A stretch of 64,000 bases of DNA from Shewanella sp. SNU WT4 (GTDB lineage Bacteria > Pseudomonadota > Gammaproteobacteria > Enterobacterales > Shewanellaceae), in NCBI RefSeq assembly GCF_006494715.1, contig NZ_CP041151.1:1364001-1428000 (forward strand), given 5' to 3'. Position numbers and translations under genes: made by a program. The notes beneath the pieces are model-generated. The model made no database searches. It saw nothing but the letters and a program-made list of their open reading frames with translations, and had not been told where the DNA came from. This document shows, piece after piece, positions 29,273-38,014 of this stretch. Position 1 is the stretch's first letter, and every line of letters begins with the position of its first letter.

Positions 29273-29971
29273 ATGACTCAAGCCATTAGCCTGCTCGATC
29301 ATACTAAACATGGGCACTTAAAAATTGGTGCGCAAGATTTGTCGCACTTACATGATCAACACATAGTGCCTGTGACTTTGCACGAATTCCCACGGGTCGC
29401 CGTGGAATTTCCCATAGTGTTTGTTAAAAACACTGAGACGGGTGAGTTTCAAGCTGTGGCTATGTTAGGCCTAAAGCCTGGGCAGAATTTATATGTTAAC
29501 GATGGCCGCTGGTCAGGGTTATATCAGCCCCATGTGGTGCGTGATTATCCGCTGGGCTTAATATTAAACCCTGAGGTTGAAGATAAAGTGTGGATTGGTA
29601 TTCGCGATACCAGTCCGATTGTCAACCAGAGCGAAGGCCAAGCCTTGTTTAATGGCGATAAAGAAACTGAATTTCTGGTGGCACGCAAAGAAGCCTTAAT
29701 TAGTCATTTCCAGCAAGATCAAGTGACTAAGCATTTATTGGCTAAGTTAGCTGAATTGGAGTTATTGGAATCACAAACCTTAACCGTTGAGATTAAGGGT
29801 GAAAAACGCAACATCAACGGTTTATATCTTATCAGTGAGGCAAAACTCACCGAGCTCAGTGATGAGCAATTTATTGAATTACGCCGCTTAGGCTTAATTG
29901 GCCCAATTTATAGCCACTTGACTTCGCTTAACCAAATTCAGCGCTTGGCACAAACTGAAGCCAGCTTATAA
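29273..29971 (+). CDS. SapC-family protein
   Basis: The 232-residue protein matches the SapC family (named after a Campylobacter S-layer-linked gene), with the blocks VPVTLHEFPRVAVEFPIVFV, LGLKPGQNLYVNDGRW, PHVVRDYPLGL and ALFNGDKETEF. It has no signal peptide or membrane segment, so a cytoplasmic place is likely. The partner halogenase gene is 140 bp upstream. The function of this family next to receptor and halogenase genes is not known. The start was placed at 29273 because the preceding 18 codons are poorly formed and not family-like. Confidence 0.85.
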   Translation: MTQAISLLDHTKHGHLKIGAQDLSHLHDQHIVPVTLHEFPRVAVEFPIVFVKNTETGEFQAVAMLGLKPGQNLYVNDGRWSGLYQPHVVRDYPLGLILNPEVEDKVWIGIRDTSPIVNQSEGQALFNGDKETEFLVARKEALISHFQQDQVTKHLLAKLAELELLESQTLTVEIKGEKRNINGLYLISEAKLTELSDEQFIELRRLGLIGPIYSHLTSLNQIQRLAQTEASL

Positions 29972-29992
29972 CTCACGCTTAATTGAGGCAGT

Positions 29993-30022
29993 AAAAGCCG
30001 TAGCCACGCTACGGCTTTTTCA
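29993..30022 (+). terminator. Terminator after the SapC-family gene
   Basis: Stem AAAAGCCGTAGC / GCTACGGCTTTT with a 3-base loop and a T-run. Confidence 0.9.
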
Positions 30023-30469
30023 TATGGTTTTTTGTCTTCGGATGACTAATTTTTTAGTCATTGATATCAATTTACGCATAGCAGTTTAGGTGTCACAAGG
30101 GGGGGCTTAAGCCTGTTCACTGGGATTTATTTGCGTCTAAAAATGTAGATGTTGATGATTTGCCTTTGTTGGTGAAATAATTGTAGAAATTTGTGGCGCG
30201 CTTGTGTAATCTTAAATGACAGCGTTGTCATTGCTTGTTTGGTAACTCTGTGAAGGTCTGCATGAATGGATGAGGTCTCCTTCATGTTTGTTGATTATCG
30301 TCACCACTTTGGTTGCGAGTTGCATTTGCAAGGCTTTACAGCCCCATTTGTCTAGTTAGTCTCTCCCCAGAAACTACATGGGCTGGGTTCATCACAGATG
30401 ATTCCCAGCCATTTTTTTGTCTGGTGTATTACAGATGGCAGGCTTACATAATCACAAGAGAGGATAGTG
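30023..30469. other. Long leader region upstream of the beta-hexosaminidase gene
   Basis: About 450 non-coding bases hold a palindromic operator at 30215-30232, placed 237 bp before the ATG, which implies a long untranslated leader or a distant promoter. A G8 tract lies near 30101. No other gene or structured RNA could be supported. Confidence 0.6.
30215..30232. promoter_or_regulatory. Probable NagR operator before the beta-hexosaminidase gene
   Basis: AATGACAGCGTTGTCATT is the same 18-bp palindrome as the other nag operators, with one G-T mismatch at the centre. Confidence 0.85.
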
Positions 30470-33319
30470 ATGAATCGCTTTGACTTATTGTCGATGCCAC
30501 TTAGGTCTGTGCCAGCATTAGCAACAAGGGCAAGATTAGCGCTAACCGCAAGCGCTACGCTTGGAATGAGTGTAATGCTCATCTTTAGTGCCAATGCGCA
30601 GGCGTTAACTAATGCTGAGACTAAAATTTCAGGGATGCAGGGCTCTGCGACTAACACCATAGTGACGCAGGGCGAAGACAGTCAGCCGAGTGAATCTCAG
30701 GCTAAGCTTGCGGCATTTGCCCAGCAACTTAAGCTTGAATATCAACTTATTAATAATACCCAAGGTCGCGACTGCCTCACTGCCGATAATAATGCGCCGT
30801 CCGCTCAAACCTCAGAAACTGCCCCTAAGCTGAGTTGTTTTAACGCTCAGCTAGTCATGACATCAACAGTCGATTATAGCGCTGATGTTTCGATATTCTT
30901 TAGCCACATTCGCCCAATTTCACGCGTACTAACCCCACTATTCACCATTAAACGCATTCAAGGCGATTTACATCAGTTGCAGGCAACCCCGCAATTTCAA
31001 GGCTTTAAAGCAGGTGACACAGTCACCATTCCTTTTGTGGCCGAGTTATGGCAATTAGCCGAAAGCGATGCCATGCCCAATTACTATCTGGTGCAAGCAG
31101 GGTTAGCCCCAGAGGTCATCCACAGCACTCAGTTGCAACTTGAAGCCGAGACGGGCATGGAAATCCGCCCCTTTGTCAATGCCTATGATAACGCTCAATT
31201 ACAATTTAAAAGTAGCGCCACGGATGAAGTGACTTGGGTTACGCCGCAATCAATCTTTGCTGAAAATCAAGACACGCCGCGAAATGAGGCTGGCGTCAGC
31301 AGCCAAATTATTCCAACGCCAACAGCAGTGCAGTTGATTAAGGCGCCGCCACTCTCACTTGCCTCGGGACTAAAGATTCAGGGCTATGCTAATAGCAACA
31401 AAATAGCCATGGAAAGCGCATTAACCTATCTAGCCTCGTTAGGCATGACTCAATCATCAAGTGGTGTAAGCCTTGCTTTAAGCTTAGATCCAAGCCTTGG
31501 CATTGAGGCTTATCGATTAGCTATTAATGATGCGGGCATTGCCATTGTTGGTGGCAGTGATACCGGAGTGTTTTACGGCTTAATGTCGCTAGTCAGTGTG
31601 TATGACATCAATACTCAAAGTGTGGCGCAGCTGACAGTGGTTGATGCGCCGCGCTATTCATTTCGCGGCTTTCATCTTGATGTTGCCCGAAACTTTCATG
31701 GCGTAGCCCAAATTGAAAAGCTGCTTGAACAAATGGCAGCCTTTAAGCTTAACAAGCTGCATTTGCATATGGCCGATGATGAAGGGTGGCGCTTGGCTAT
31801 TGCGGGTTTACCAGAGCTCACTGATGTTGGTGCTAAGCGTTGTCATGATTTAACGGAAAAAACCTGTTTATTACCCCAACTGGGCAGTGGGCCAAATGCA
31901 GATTCGAGTGTGAATGGTTACTACAGCCGAGAGCAGTACATACATTTAGTTAAGTTTGCGGCGGCGCGCCATATTCAAATTATTCCCTCTATGGATATGC
32001 CAGGGCACTCGCGTGCGGCGATTAAAGCTATGGATGCTAGAAGTGCGCGCTTAGCGCCTGCGATAGCCAATCAATATCAGCTTAGCGATCCGCAAGATAA
32101 AACTCAATACTCATCGATTCAGCACTATAACGACAACACCATCAATGTGTGCTTAGAGTCGAGTTTTGCATTTATTGACAAGGTAATAAATGAAATCGCC
32201 TTGATGCATCAAGAGGCTGGCGCTGCGCTCACGCGTTATCACATAGGCGCCGATGAAACCGCTGGCGCTTGGCTTAAATCACCTGCGTGCGCCGCCTTTA
32301 TTGCCAATAATCCTTATGGCGTTACTGATATGAATCAACTCGGTGGTTATTTTATCGAGCGGATTAGCCAAATGCTGGCGCAAAAAGGCATTGAAGTCGC
32401 CGGTTGGAGCGATGGCATGAGCCATACCCGCATAGAAAATATGCCAACCATAGTGCAATCCAATGTGTGGGATAGTCTGCATGCTGGTGGCCATAAGCGT
32501 GCACATCAGCAAGCTAATTTGGGTTGGGATGTCGTGCTTTCCGTTCCCGATGTGTTGTATTTCGATATGCCGCACGCCGCCGATCCCAAAGAGCATGGTT
32601 ATTACTGGGCGACGCGAGCAAGCTCTAGCCGTAAAGTCTTTGAATTCATGCCTGGCAATTTAGCTGCCAATGCCGAGCAGTAGCTCAATTTTGAAGGGCG
32701 GCCTTATGTGGCCGATGACAGCATCATTCGTACAGATACAGGCTTAGATGCGGGTTTAGATACAAGCACTCACTCCAATACTCATGCGGCTCCCGTTGCT
32801 ATTGGGCAAGCGCCATTAGCACAAGGGCGTGAGGTGCTTGGTATTCAAGGGCAGCTATGGAGTGAAACTGTTCGTTCTAATCAACTGGTTGATTATCTCA
32901 CTTTTCCACGCCTCTTGATGCTGGCAGAAAGAGCTTGGCATAGCCCAGAATGGGAAGTGCCTTATCTGCCGCAGGGGGCCATTTATAGCGAAAACAGTGA
33001 GTATTTCACGCCCTTGATGCAAGCGCAGCAATTAGCGCAGTGGCAGCGACTGGCCAATACCTTAGGGCAAAAAGCATTAGTGAAATTAGACAAGGCCAAG
33101 GTTGAGTATCGCGTGCCTTTGGCTGGGGCGAAAATTCAAGATGGTTTAATGCATATGAATACTAGCTTCCCAGGACTTGCGCTTGAATATCGAGAAATGA
33201 ATGGTCAGTGGCAGCGCTGGAGTCATGGCGTTAAGGTTACCTTGCCTGTCGCTGTGCGCGCCCGTTCCGCCGATGATAAGCGGGCAGGGAGAATGTTAAT
33301 TTTGAGGGACTCATCATGA
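30470..33319 (+). pseudogene. hex: Beta-N-acetylhexosaminidase (GH20) with in-frame amber stop
   Basis: This chitobiase-type enzyme would release GlcNAc from chitin oligomers. From the ATG at 30470 (SD AGAGAGGA) a signal peptide precedes a carbohydrate-binding N-domain. The GH20 barrel follows, with FRGFHLDVARNFHG, LHLHMADDEGWRL, the catalytic Asp-Glu pair in YHIGADETAGAW, and GWSDGM. At 32681-32683 the frame reads GCC GAG CAG TAG CTC, an amber stop after residue 737. The same frame then stays open for 211 more codons with clear GH20 sequence (LGIQGQLWSETVRS, then FPRLLMLAERAW). One substitution, for example TGG to TAG, explains the break. The shortened product lacks the end of the barrel. 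Confidence 0.9.
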
Positions 33320-33448
33320 ATGCATGTGGGGCGTAGGTGAAAAATTACCCAGAAATCGATTGTAATTCATACGATCAAGGAGGGGGTAACGTGATGCTTC
33401 TCTAAATTTAGGTGGTAATCACGTATAGGTTCAGAGGTCGAATAATAT

Positions 33449-33470
33449 AAAATGACAGCGCTGTCATTTT
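33449..33470. promoter_or_regulatory. Probable NagR operator before nagK
   Basis: This is a perfect 22-bp palindrome with core TGACAGCGCTGTCA flanked by AAAA and TTTT. It is the best copy in the locus and lies about 80 bp before the preferred nagK start. Confidence 0.9.
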
Positions 33471-33549
33471 TGAGCTAACATCATATCAACCACAATAAAT
33501 CCTGATGTTGCAGGATGATTCTATGGACGGATATCACATGAGAGATGCG

Positions 33550-34452
33550 ATGAATTCAAATGCGCACACGCAGCAGCCATTATTTTTAGGAATCGATGGC
33601 GGTGGTACAAAATGCCGAGCCTTGCTCTATTGTCAGCAGCGAGGTGCGTTAGGAGTTGGTGTCGCAGGTCGCGCCAATCCTCTGCATGGGTTACAGCAAA
33701 CGTTTGATTCAATCACTGAGTCTGCCTTATTAGCCCTAGCTGATGCGGGCTTAGATGCAAGCCTAATATCAAGCCTGATAGTGGGCGCTGGTCTTGCTGG
33801 TGTAAACGTTCCGCGCTTATTTGCCGATGTTGCTGCCTGGGATCATCCTTTCCAACGTTTTTATCTCACCACAGACTTACATACTGCCTGTCTTGGCGCT
33901 CATGGCGGCGATAACGGCGCTGTGATTATTACTGGCACAGGTTCTTGCGGCTATGCAAACACTGGCTCGCAGCAAGTGTTACTCGGTGGTCATGGTTTTG
34001 CTTTAGGCGATAAAGGCAGTGGCGCTTGGTTAGGTTTAAAGGCCGCTGAGCATGTATTACTCGAACTGGATGGTTTTGCCCCCCCAACCGCGTTAACCCC
34101 AAAGCTTCTTAACTATTTCGGTTGTAAAGATGCCATGGGCATAGTGGCGCAGTTAGCCGGTCATTCATCATGCTGTTATGCCAAATTGGCGCATTTGGTA
34201 TTAGCAACCGCTCGCGAAGGCGATGAAGTGGCTTTAGCCATAGTAAATGATGGCGCGGATTACATTAGTCAATTAGCGCAGAAATTACTGAGCATCAGTC
34301 CAAGCCGTTTCTCTATGATAGGCGGGTTAGCCGAGCCTTTACGACCGTTTTTAGCGCCTCAGGTTAGTGATGCCATCAAACCTATATTAGCTGCACCCGA
34401 AATGGGCGCAGTATTGTATGCCCAGCAATCAGAACAGCAAGTTTCAATTTAA
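33550..34452 (+). CDS. nagK: N-acetylglucosamine kinase NagK (BadF/BadG ATPase family)
   Basis: NagK phosphorylates free GlcNAc after it enters through the NagP permease, replacing the PTS route of enteric bacteria. The 300-residue protein belongs to the ASKHA fold: the phosphate-1 loop LFLGIDGGGTKCRALL, then TDLHTACLGAHGG, GAVIITGTGSCGYA, GGHGFALGDKGSGAWLG, and a late adenosine site MIGGLAEPLRPF. Starts at 33505, 33523 and 33538 are in frame, but only the ATG at 33550 has a well-spaced GAGAG. It opens the nagK-nagB-II-nagA-nagX operon behind the perfect palindrome. Confidence 0.9.
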   Translation: MNSNAHTQQPLFLGIDGGGTKCRALLYCQQRGALGVGVAGRANPLHGLQQTFDSITESALLALADAGLDASLISSLIVGAGLAGVNVPRLFADVAAWDHPFQRFYLTTDLHTACLGAHGGDNGAVIITGTGSCGYANTGSQQVLLGGHGFALGDKGSGAWLGLKAAEHVLLELDGFAPPTALTPKLLNYFGCKDAMGIVAQLAGHSSCCYAKLAHLVLATAREGDEVALAIVNDGADYISQLAQKLLSISPSRFSMIGGLAEPLRPFLAPQVSDAIKPILAAPEMGAVLYAQQSEQQVSI

Positions 34453-34462
34453 GGATAAATAT

Positions 34463-35461
34463 ATGACTCAAACCATCATGGAGCGCGAAGCGCGTCAAGC
34501 CCCGCACCTGATCCGTGAACAATTACTGGCTAATAAAGAATTAGCGGTAGAAATCGGGCAGAAATTACGTGAGTTCAAACCAAAGTTCGTGATGATAGTG
34601 GGCCGTGGCTCATCAGATCATGCTGGTGTGTTTGCTAAGTATTTATTAGAAGTAGAGTTAGGCGTGCCTACCTTTGCTGCTGCACCATCGGTTGCTAGCG
34701 TCTATGGTAAAACCTTGCACCTCGAAGGCGGCTTAGTGATTGTGATTTCTCAATCCGGTCGTAGCCCAGATATTTTGGCGCAGGCGCGCATGGCAAAAGA
34801 AGCCGGTGCTTATTGTATTGCCATTGTTAATGATGAAACTTCACCGATTAAAGATATTGTTGATCAGGTATGGCCGGTGCGCGCTGGTGAAGAAAAAGCA
34901 GTTGCTGCCACTAAGAGCTACTTAGCTACTTTGTCATCATTACTGCAGTTGGCCGCTAACTGGTCACAGAATGAAGAATTACTGGCGTCTTTAGAGACCT
35001 TGCCTGATGCCCTGCAAGGCGCAGTTGATGCTGAGCCACAACTAAAAGCTGAAGCATTAGAAGGCGTTAAAAACCTGGTGATCTTAGGCCGCGGTTTTGG
35101 TTATGCAGTATCTAAAGAAATTGCGTTAAAAATGAAAGAAGTGGGCGGCGTGCATGCTGAAGCTTTCTCAAGTGCTGAGTTTTTGCATGGCCCAGTGACC
35201 TTAGTAGAGCAAAAGCTTACTGTTATTGATGCTTGTGTTGCTGATGAGTCTTATGCCAGTCACATAGAACAAGTTGAAAACGTGGCAAGTCGCGGCGCTA
35301 ATATGATCCACTTAAATCAAACTGCCCATGGCTTAGCGCCGCGCGTTGCGCCATTAGCCTTGTTGCAGCGTTTTTATATCGATATGGCCGCTGTGGCTAT
35401 TGCTCGGGGAATCGATCCTGATAACCCAAAGGGTCTTAAGAAAGTTACCCAAACCTTATAA
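34463..35461 (+). CDS. nagB-II: Glucosamine-6-phosphate deaminase, SIS-domain type (NagB-II)
   Basis: NagB-II converts glucosamine-6-phosphate to fructose-6-phosphate and ammonia but is unrelated to classical NagB. The 332-residue protein has two SIS domains, as in the GlmS isomerase half: FVMIVGRGSSDHAGVFAKY, VIVISQSGRSPDIL, and in the second domain VILGRGFGYAVSKEIALKMKE and VGGVHAEAFSSAEFLHGP. It starts 10 bp after nagK with an AAGGATAA ribosome site. This gene replaces nagB in Shewanella and several other proteobacteria. Confidence 0.93.
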   Translation: MTQTIMEREARQAPHLIREQLLANKELAVEIGQKLREFKPKFVMIVGRGSSDHAGVFAKYLLEVELGVPTFAAAPSVASVYGKTLHLEGGLVIVISQSGRSPDILAQARMAKEAGAYCIAIVNDETSPIKDIVDQVWPVRAGEEKAVAATKSYLATLSSLLQLAANWSQNEELLASLETLPDALQGAVDAEPQLKAEALEGVKNLVILGRGFGYAVSKEIALKMKEVGGVHAEAFSSAEFLHGPVTLVEQKLTVIDACVADESYASHIEQVENVASRGANMIHLNQTAHGLAPRVAPLALLQRFYIDMAAVAIARGIDPDNPKGLKKVTQTL

Positions 35462-35490
35462 TCAGCAGTCATTTAACGAGGCATAACTCA

Positions 35491-36618
35491 ATGAGAACTT
35501 ACTTTCGTGCGCAGCAATTGTTTGATGGTCAGCAGTGGCTATCTGATGTGGAATTTTGTGTCGAGCAAGGGCGTATTGTGTCCTTAAGTACGAACTCAAC
35601 GAGTCCTGATGCACAAGTGCTCACAGGGCGAGTTGTGCCTGGTTTTATTGATATTCAAGTCAATGGTGGCGGCGGGGTGCTATTTAATAGCAGCCCAAGT
35701 GTTGCTGGTATTCAGGCCATAGCCAAAGCTCATGCACGTTTTGGTACCACGGCTATGCTGCCAACCTTGATTACTGATGATATTGAAGTCATGCAGGCCG
35801 CAAGTTCTGCTATGGCTCAAGCGATTAAGGCTCAAGTTCCAGGTATTTTAGGGGTGCATTTTGAAGGCCCACATTTATCTGTGCCGAAAAAGGGCGTACA
35901 TCCTGCAGGCCATATTCGCCGCATTGCCAATGCTGAATTGGCGGAATTTGCTCGGCAAGATCTCGGAATTAAATTAGTCACGTTAGCGCCTGAAAATGTG
36001 GCAGAAGATGTCATTAGTCAGTTAGTGGCCGCGGGCGTTAAAGTTTGCCTTGGTCATTCCAATGCTGATTATGCCACGGCGATGGCGGCGATTAATGCTG
36101 GCGCCGATGGCTTTACCCACTTATTTAATGCTATGTCAGCACTTGGCTCAAGAGAGCCTGGCGTGGTTGGCGCAGCTCTTGATAGCGACGCTTGGTGCGG
36201 CTTAATTGTCGATGGTCATCATGTTCATGCCGCGAGCGCGCGCATTGCACTTCGCGCCAAAGCGCCTGGCAAAGTATTACTGGTGACTGATGCTATGCCG
36301 CCGGTCGGGGACGATGACAACCTGACTTTTGAACTCTTTGGTCAACAAGTCATTCGCAGTGGCGATCGCTTAAATGCAGTGACCGGCGAGCTTGCCGGCT
36401 GCGTACTTGATATGGCTTCAGCAGTGCGTAATAGCGTATCTATGTTAGGTCTGTCTTTAGATGAAGCGTTAAGAATGGCGTCTTTATATCCTGCCCAGTA
36501 TTTAGGGGTTAGCGATGATTATGGCCAGTTAACCGTTGGCGCAAGAGCTGACTTTGTGGTGTTAGATGACGATTTACAGGTTAGCCACACCTATATTGGT
36601 GGGGATGCTCATTACTAG
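35491..36618 (+). CDS. nagA: N-acetylglucosamine-6-phosphate deacetylase
   Basis: NagA removes acetate from GlcNAc-6-phosphate, the step between NagK and NagB-II. The 375-residue amidohydrolase has the family entry VVPGFIDIQVNGGGGVLFN, the metal and substrate residues in LGVHFEGPHLS, CLGHSNADYATA and GFTHLFNAMS, the catalytic Asp in LLVTDAMPPVG, and a C-terminal VGARADFVVLD. It lies 29 bp after nagB-II in the same operon. Confidence 0.96.
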   Translation: MRTYFRAQQLFDGQQWLSDVEFCVEQGRIVSLSTNSTSPDAQVLTGRVVPGFIDIQVNGGGGVLFNSSPSVAGIQAIAKAHARFGTTAMLPTLITDDIEVMQAASSAMAQAIKAQVPGILGVHFEGPHLSVPKKGVHPAGHIRRIANAELAEFARQDLGIKLVTLAPENVAEDVISQLVAAGVKVCLGHSNADYATAMAAINAGADGFTHLFNAMSALGSREPGVVGAALDSDAWCGLIVDGHHVHAASARIALRAKAPGKVLLVTDAMPPVGDDDNLTFELFGQQVIRSGDRLNAVTGELAGCVLDMASAVRNSVSMLGLSLDEALRMASLYPAQYLGVSDDYGQLTVGARADFVVLDDDLQVSHTYIGGDAHY

Positions 36619-36704
36619 TTGCTTGATTAGTTGCTTGCAGAATAGCAACGCTCGCTAAAATAATTTAAATTTGGCCATCATAATAATAACTATCAGGATG
36701 AACC

Positions 36705-37850
36705 ATGAGCCAAGGACAAACGCAGGATGCGTTACCGCCTATCACGCCGGCAGATAAGCCGCGCACCAGACTTAAATCATTAGATGCCTTGCGCGGCTTT
36801 GATATGTTTTGGATTTTAGGTGGCGAGGCCATATTTGCGGCCTTATTTGTTCTGACTTCTTGGCGAGGTTTTGAGTGGCTTGATGGCCAAATGCACCACA
36901 GCCAGTGGCATGGCTTTAGCTTTTATGATTTGATTTTCCCCTTATTTATATTCTTATCGGGCGTTGCCTTAGGCTTATCAGCCAAACGCCTTGACGCTTT
37001 ACCCTTAGCATCTAGATATCCCTATTATCGCCACGCCTTGACGCGTTTATCCTTATTGATTGTCCTCGGAATTATTTATAACCATGGCTGGGGCAGTGGC
37101 ATGCCGGCGTCTCCTGAGCAAGTGCGTTATGCCAGTGTGTTAGCCAGAATCGCTTTTGCTTGGTTTTTCACGGCCATGATAGTTTGGCACACCTCAATCC
37201 GCAGCCAATATTGGCTCGCGGCCATAGCATTAATTGCTTATACCTTTTTGCAATTAAGCTTTGGCGCTAATGCTTTTACGGCGGAAGGCTCGATTAATGC
37301 TTGGGTTGATACTCATTGGCTGCCAGGCATCACTTATCAGAATCTGCCTTACGACCCCGAAGGTTTACTTTCAACCTTGCCCGCCATCATCAATGCTTTA
37401 GTGGGTGTCTTTGTTGGACGCTTTGTTAAGCAGCAAGCATCCCCTAAGCGATTACTCTTGACCTTATTGTTTGCTGGTAGCGCTCTCATTATTATTGGCA
37501 TTCTGTTATCGCCATGGATTCCTATTAATAAATCCTTATGGACCATGACTTTTTCGCTAGTCACCATAGGCTCTAGCATATTGCTGTTGGCTCTGTTTTA
37601 TGGGTTAGTCGATGTTCTTAATTGGCAAAGGTTTGGCTGGTTTTTTGCTGTAATAGGCACCAATGCGATAGTGATTTACTTGGCATCGAGCTTAGTGCAA
37701 TGGCGTTATGTAGCTGACAGCCTATTCGGTGGGTTTATTCAAGCGGCTCCAGAGTTATGGCAGCCGCTATTAATGGCGATTTCGCTACTTACGGTGCAGT
37801 GGTTACTGCTGCGCTGGCTATATAATCGCCAGCTATTTATTAAAGTGTGA
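36705..37850 (+). CDS. nagX: NagX, multi-pass membrane protein of the GlcNAc locus
   Basis: The 381-residue inner-membrane protein belongs to the DUF5009 / heparan-alpha-glucosaminide N-acetyltransferase-like family. A hydrophilic N-terminus is followed by RLKSLDALRGFDMFWILGGE, then about ten hydrophobic segments including FYDLIFPLFIFLSGVALGLS. NagX is a regular member of Shewanella nag operons. A role in acylation or transport of amino sugars has been suggested from context and homology but is not proven. It lies 86 bp after nagA with no terminator between them. Confidence 0.87.
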   Translation: MSQGQTQDALPPITPADKPRTRLKSLDALRGFDMFWILGGEAIFAALFVLTSWRGFEWLDGQMHHSQWHGFSFYDLIFPLFIFLSGVALGLSAKRLDALPLASRYPYYRHALTRLSLLIVLGIIYNHGWGSGMPASPEQVRYASVLARIAFAWFFTAMIVWHTSIRSQYWLAAIALIAYTFLQLSFGANAFTAEGSINAWVDTHWLPGITYQNLPYDPEGLLSTLPAIINALVGVFVGRFVKQQASPKRLLLTLLFAGSALIIIGILLSPWIPINKSLWTMTFSLVTIGSSILLLALFYGLVDVLNWQRFGWFFAVIGTNAIVIYLASSLVQWRYVADSLFGGFIQAAPELWQPLLMAISLLTVQWLLLRWLYNRQLFIKV

Positions 37851-37879
37851 CACAGCTTACTATCATAGGTTTCTTAAGG

Positions 37880-37895
37880 ATGACAGCGCTGTCTT
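37880..37895. promoter_or_regulatory. Probable NagR operator before nagP
   Basis: ATGACAGCGCTGTCTT matches the other nag sites but has one mismatch in the right arm. It lies about 120 bp before the nagP start. Confidence 0.8.
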
Positions 37896-38014
37896 TTTAT
37901 GGTGTTATGCTTAAATAAACATAGTTAAAAATGATTAATTGTATAAAAAATAGAGTTAGCCGCTAGGCGGGAAGCTTAAGGTTTAATAATGATAACAAGG
38001 ACAAGAGGTAGGAT

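Noticed and set aside
29273-29971. SapC-family protein as a surface-layer protein
   Set aside because: It has no signal peptide and no S-layer features; the family name comes from a gene neighbour in Campylobacter and does not establish function.
32681-32683. Programmed read-through or pyrrolysine at the amber codon
   Set aside because: Nothing in the window suggests a suppressor or pyrrolysine system, and GH20 enzymes are not known to need one. A point mutation or sequencing error is simpler.
32708-33319. Separate gene following the hexosaminidase
   Set aside because: It is in the same frame as the upstream part and holds the C-terminal GH20 sequence. A single TAG separates them, so it is one damaged gene.
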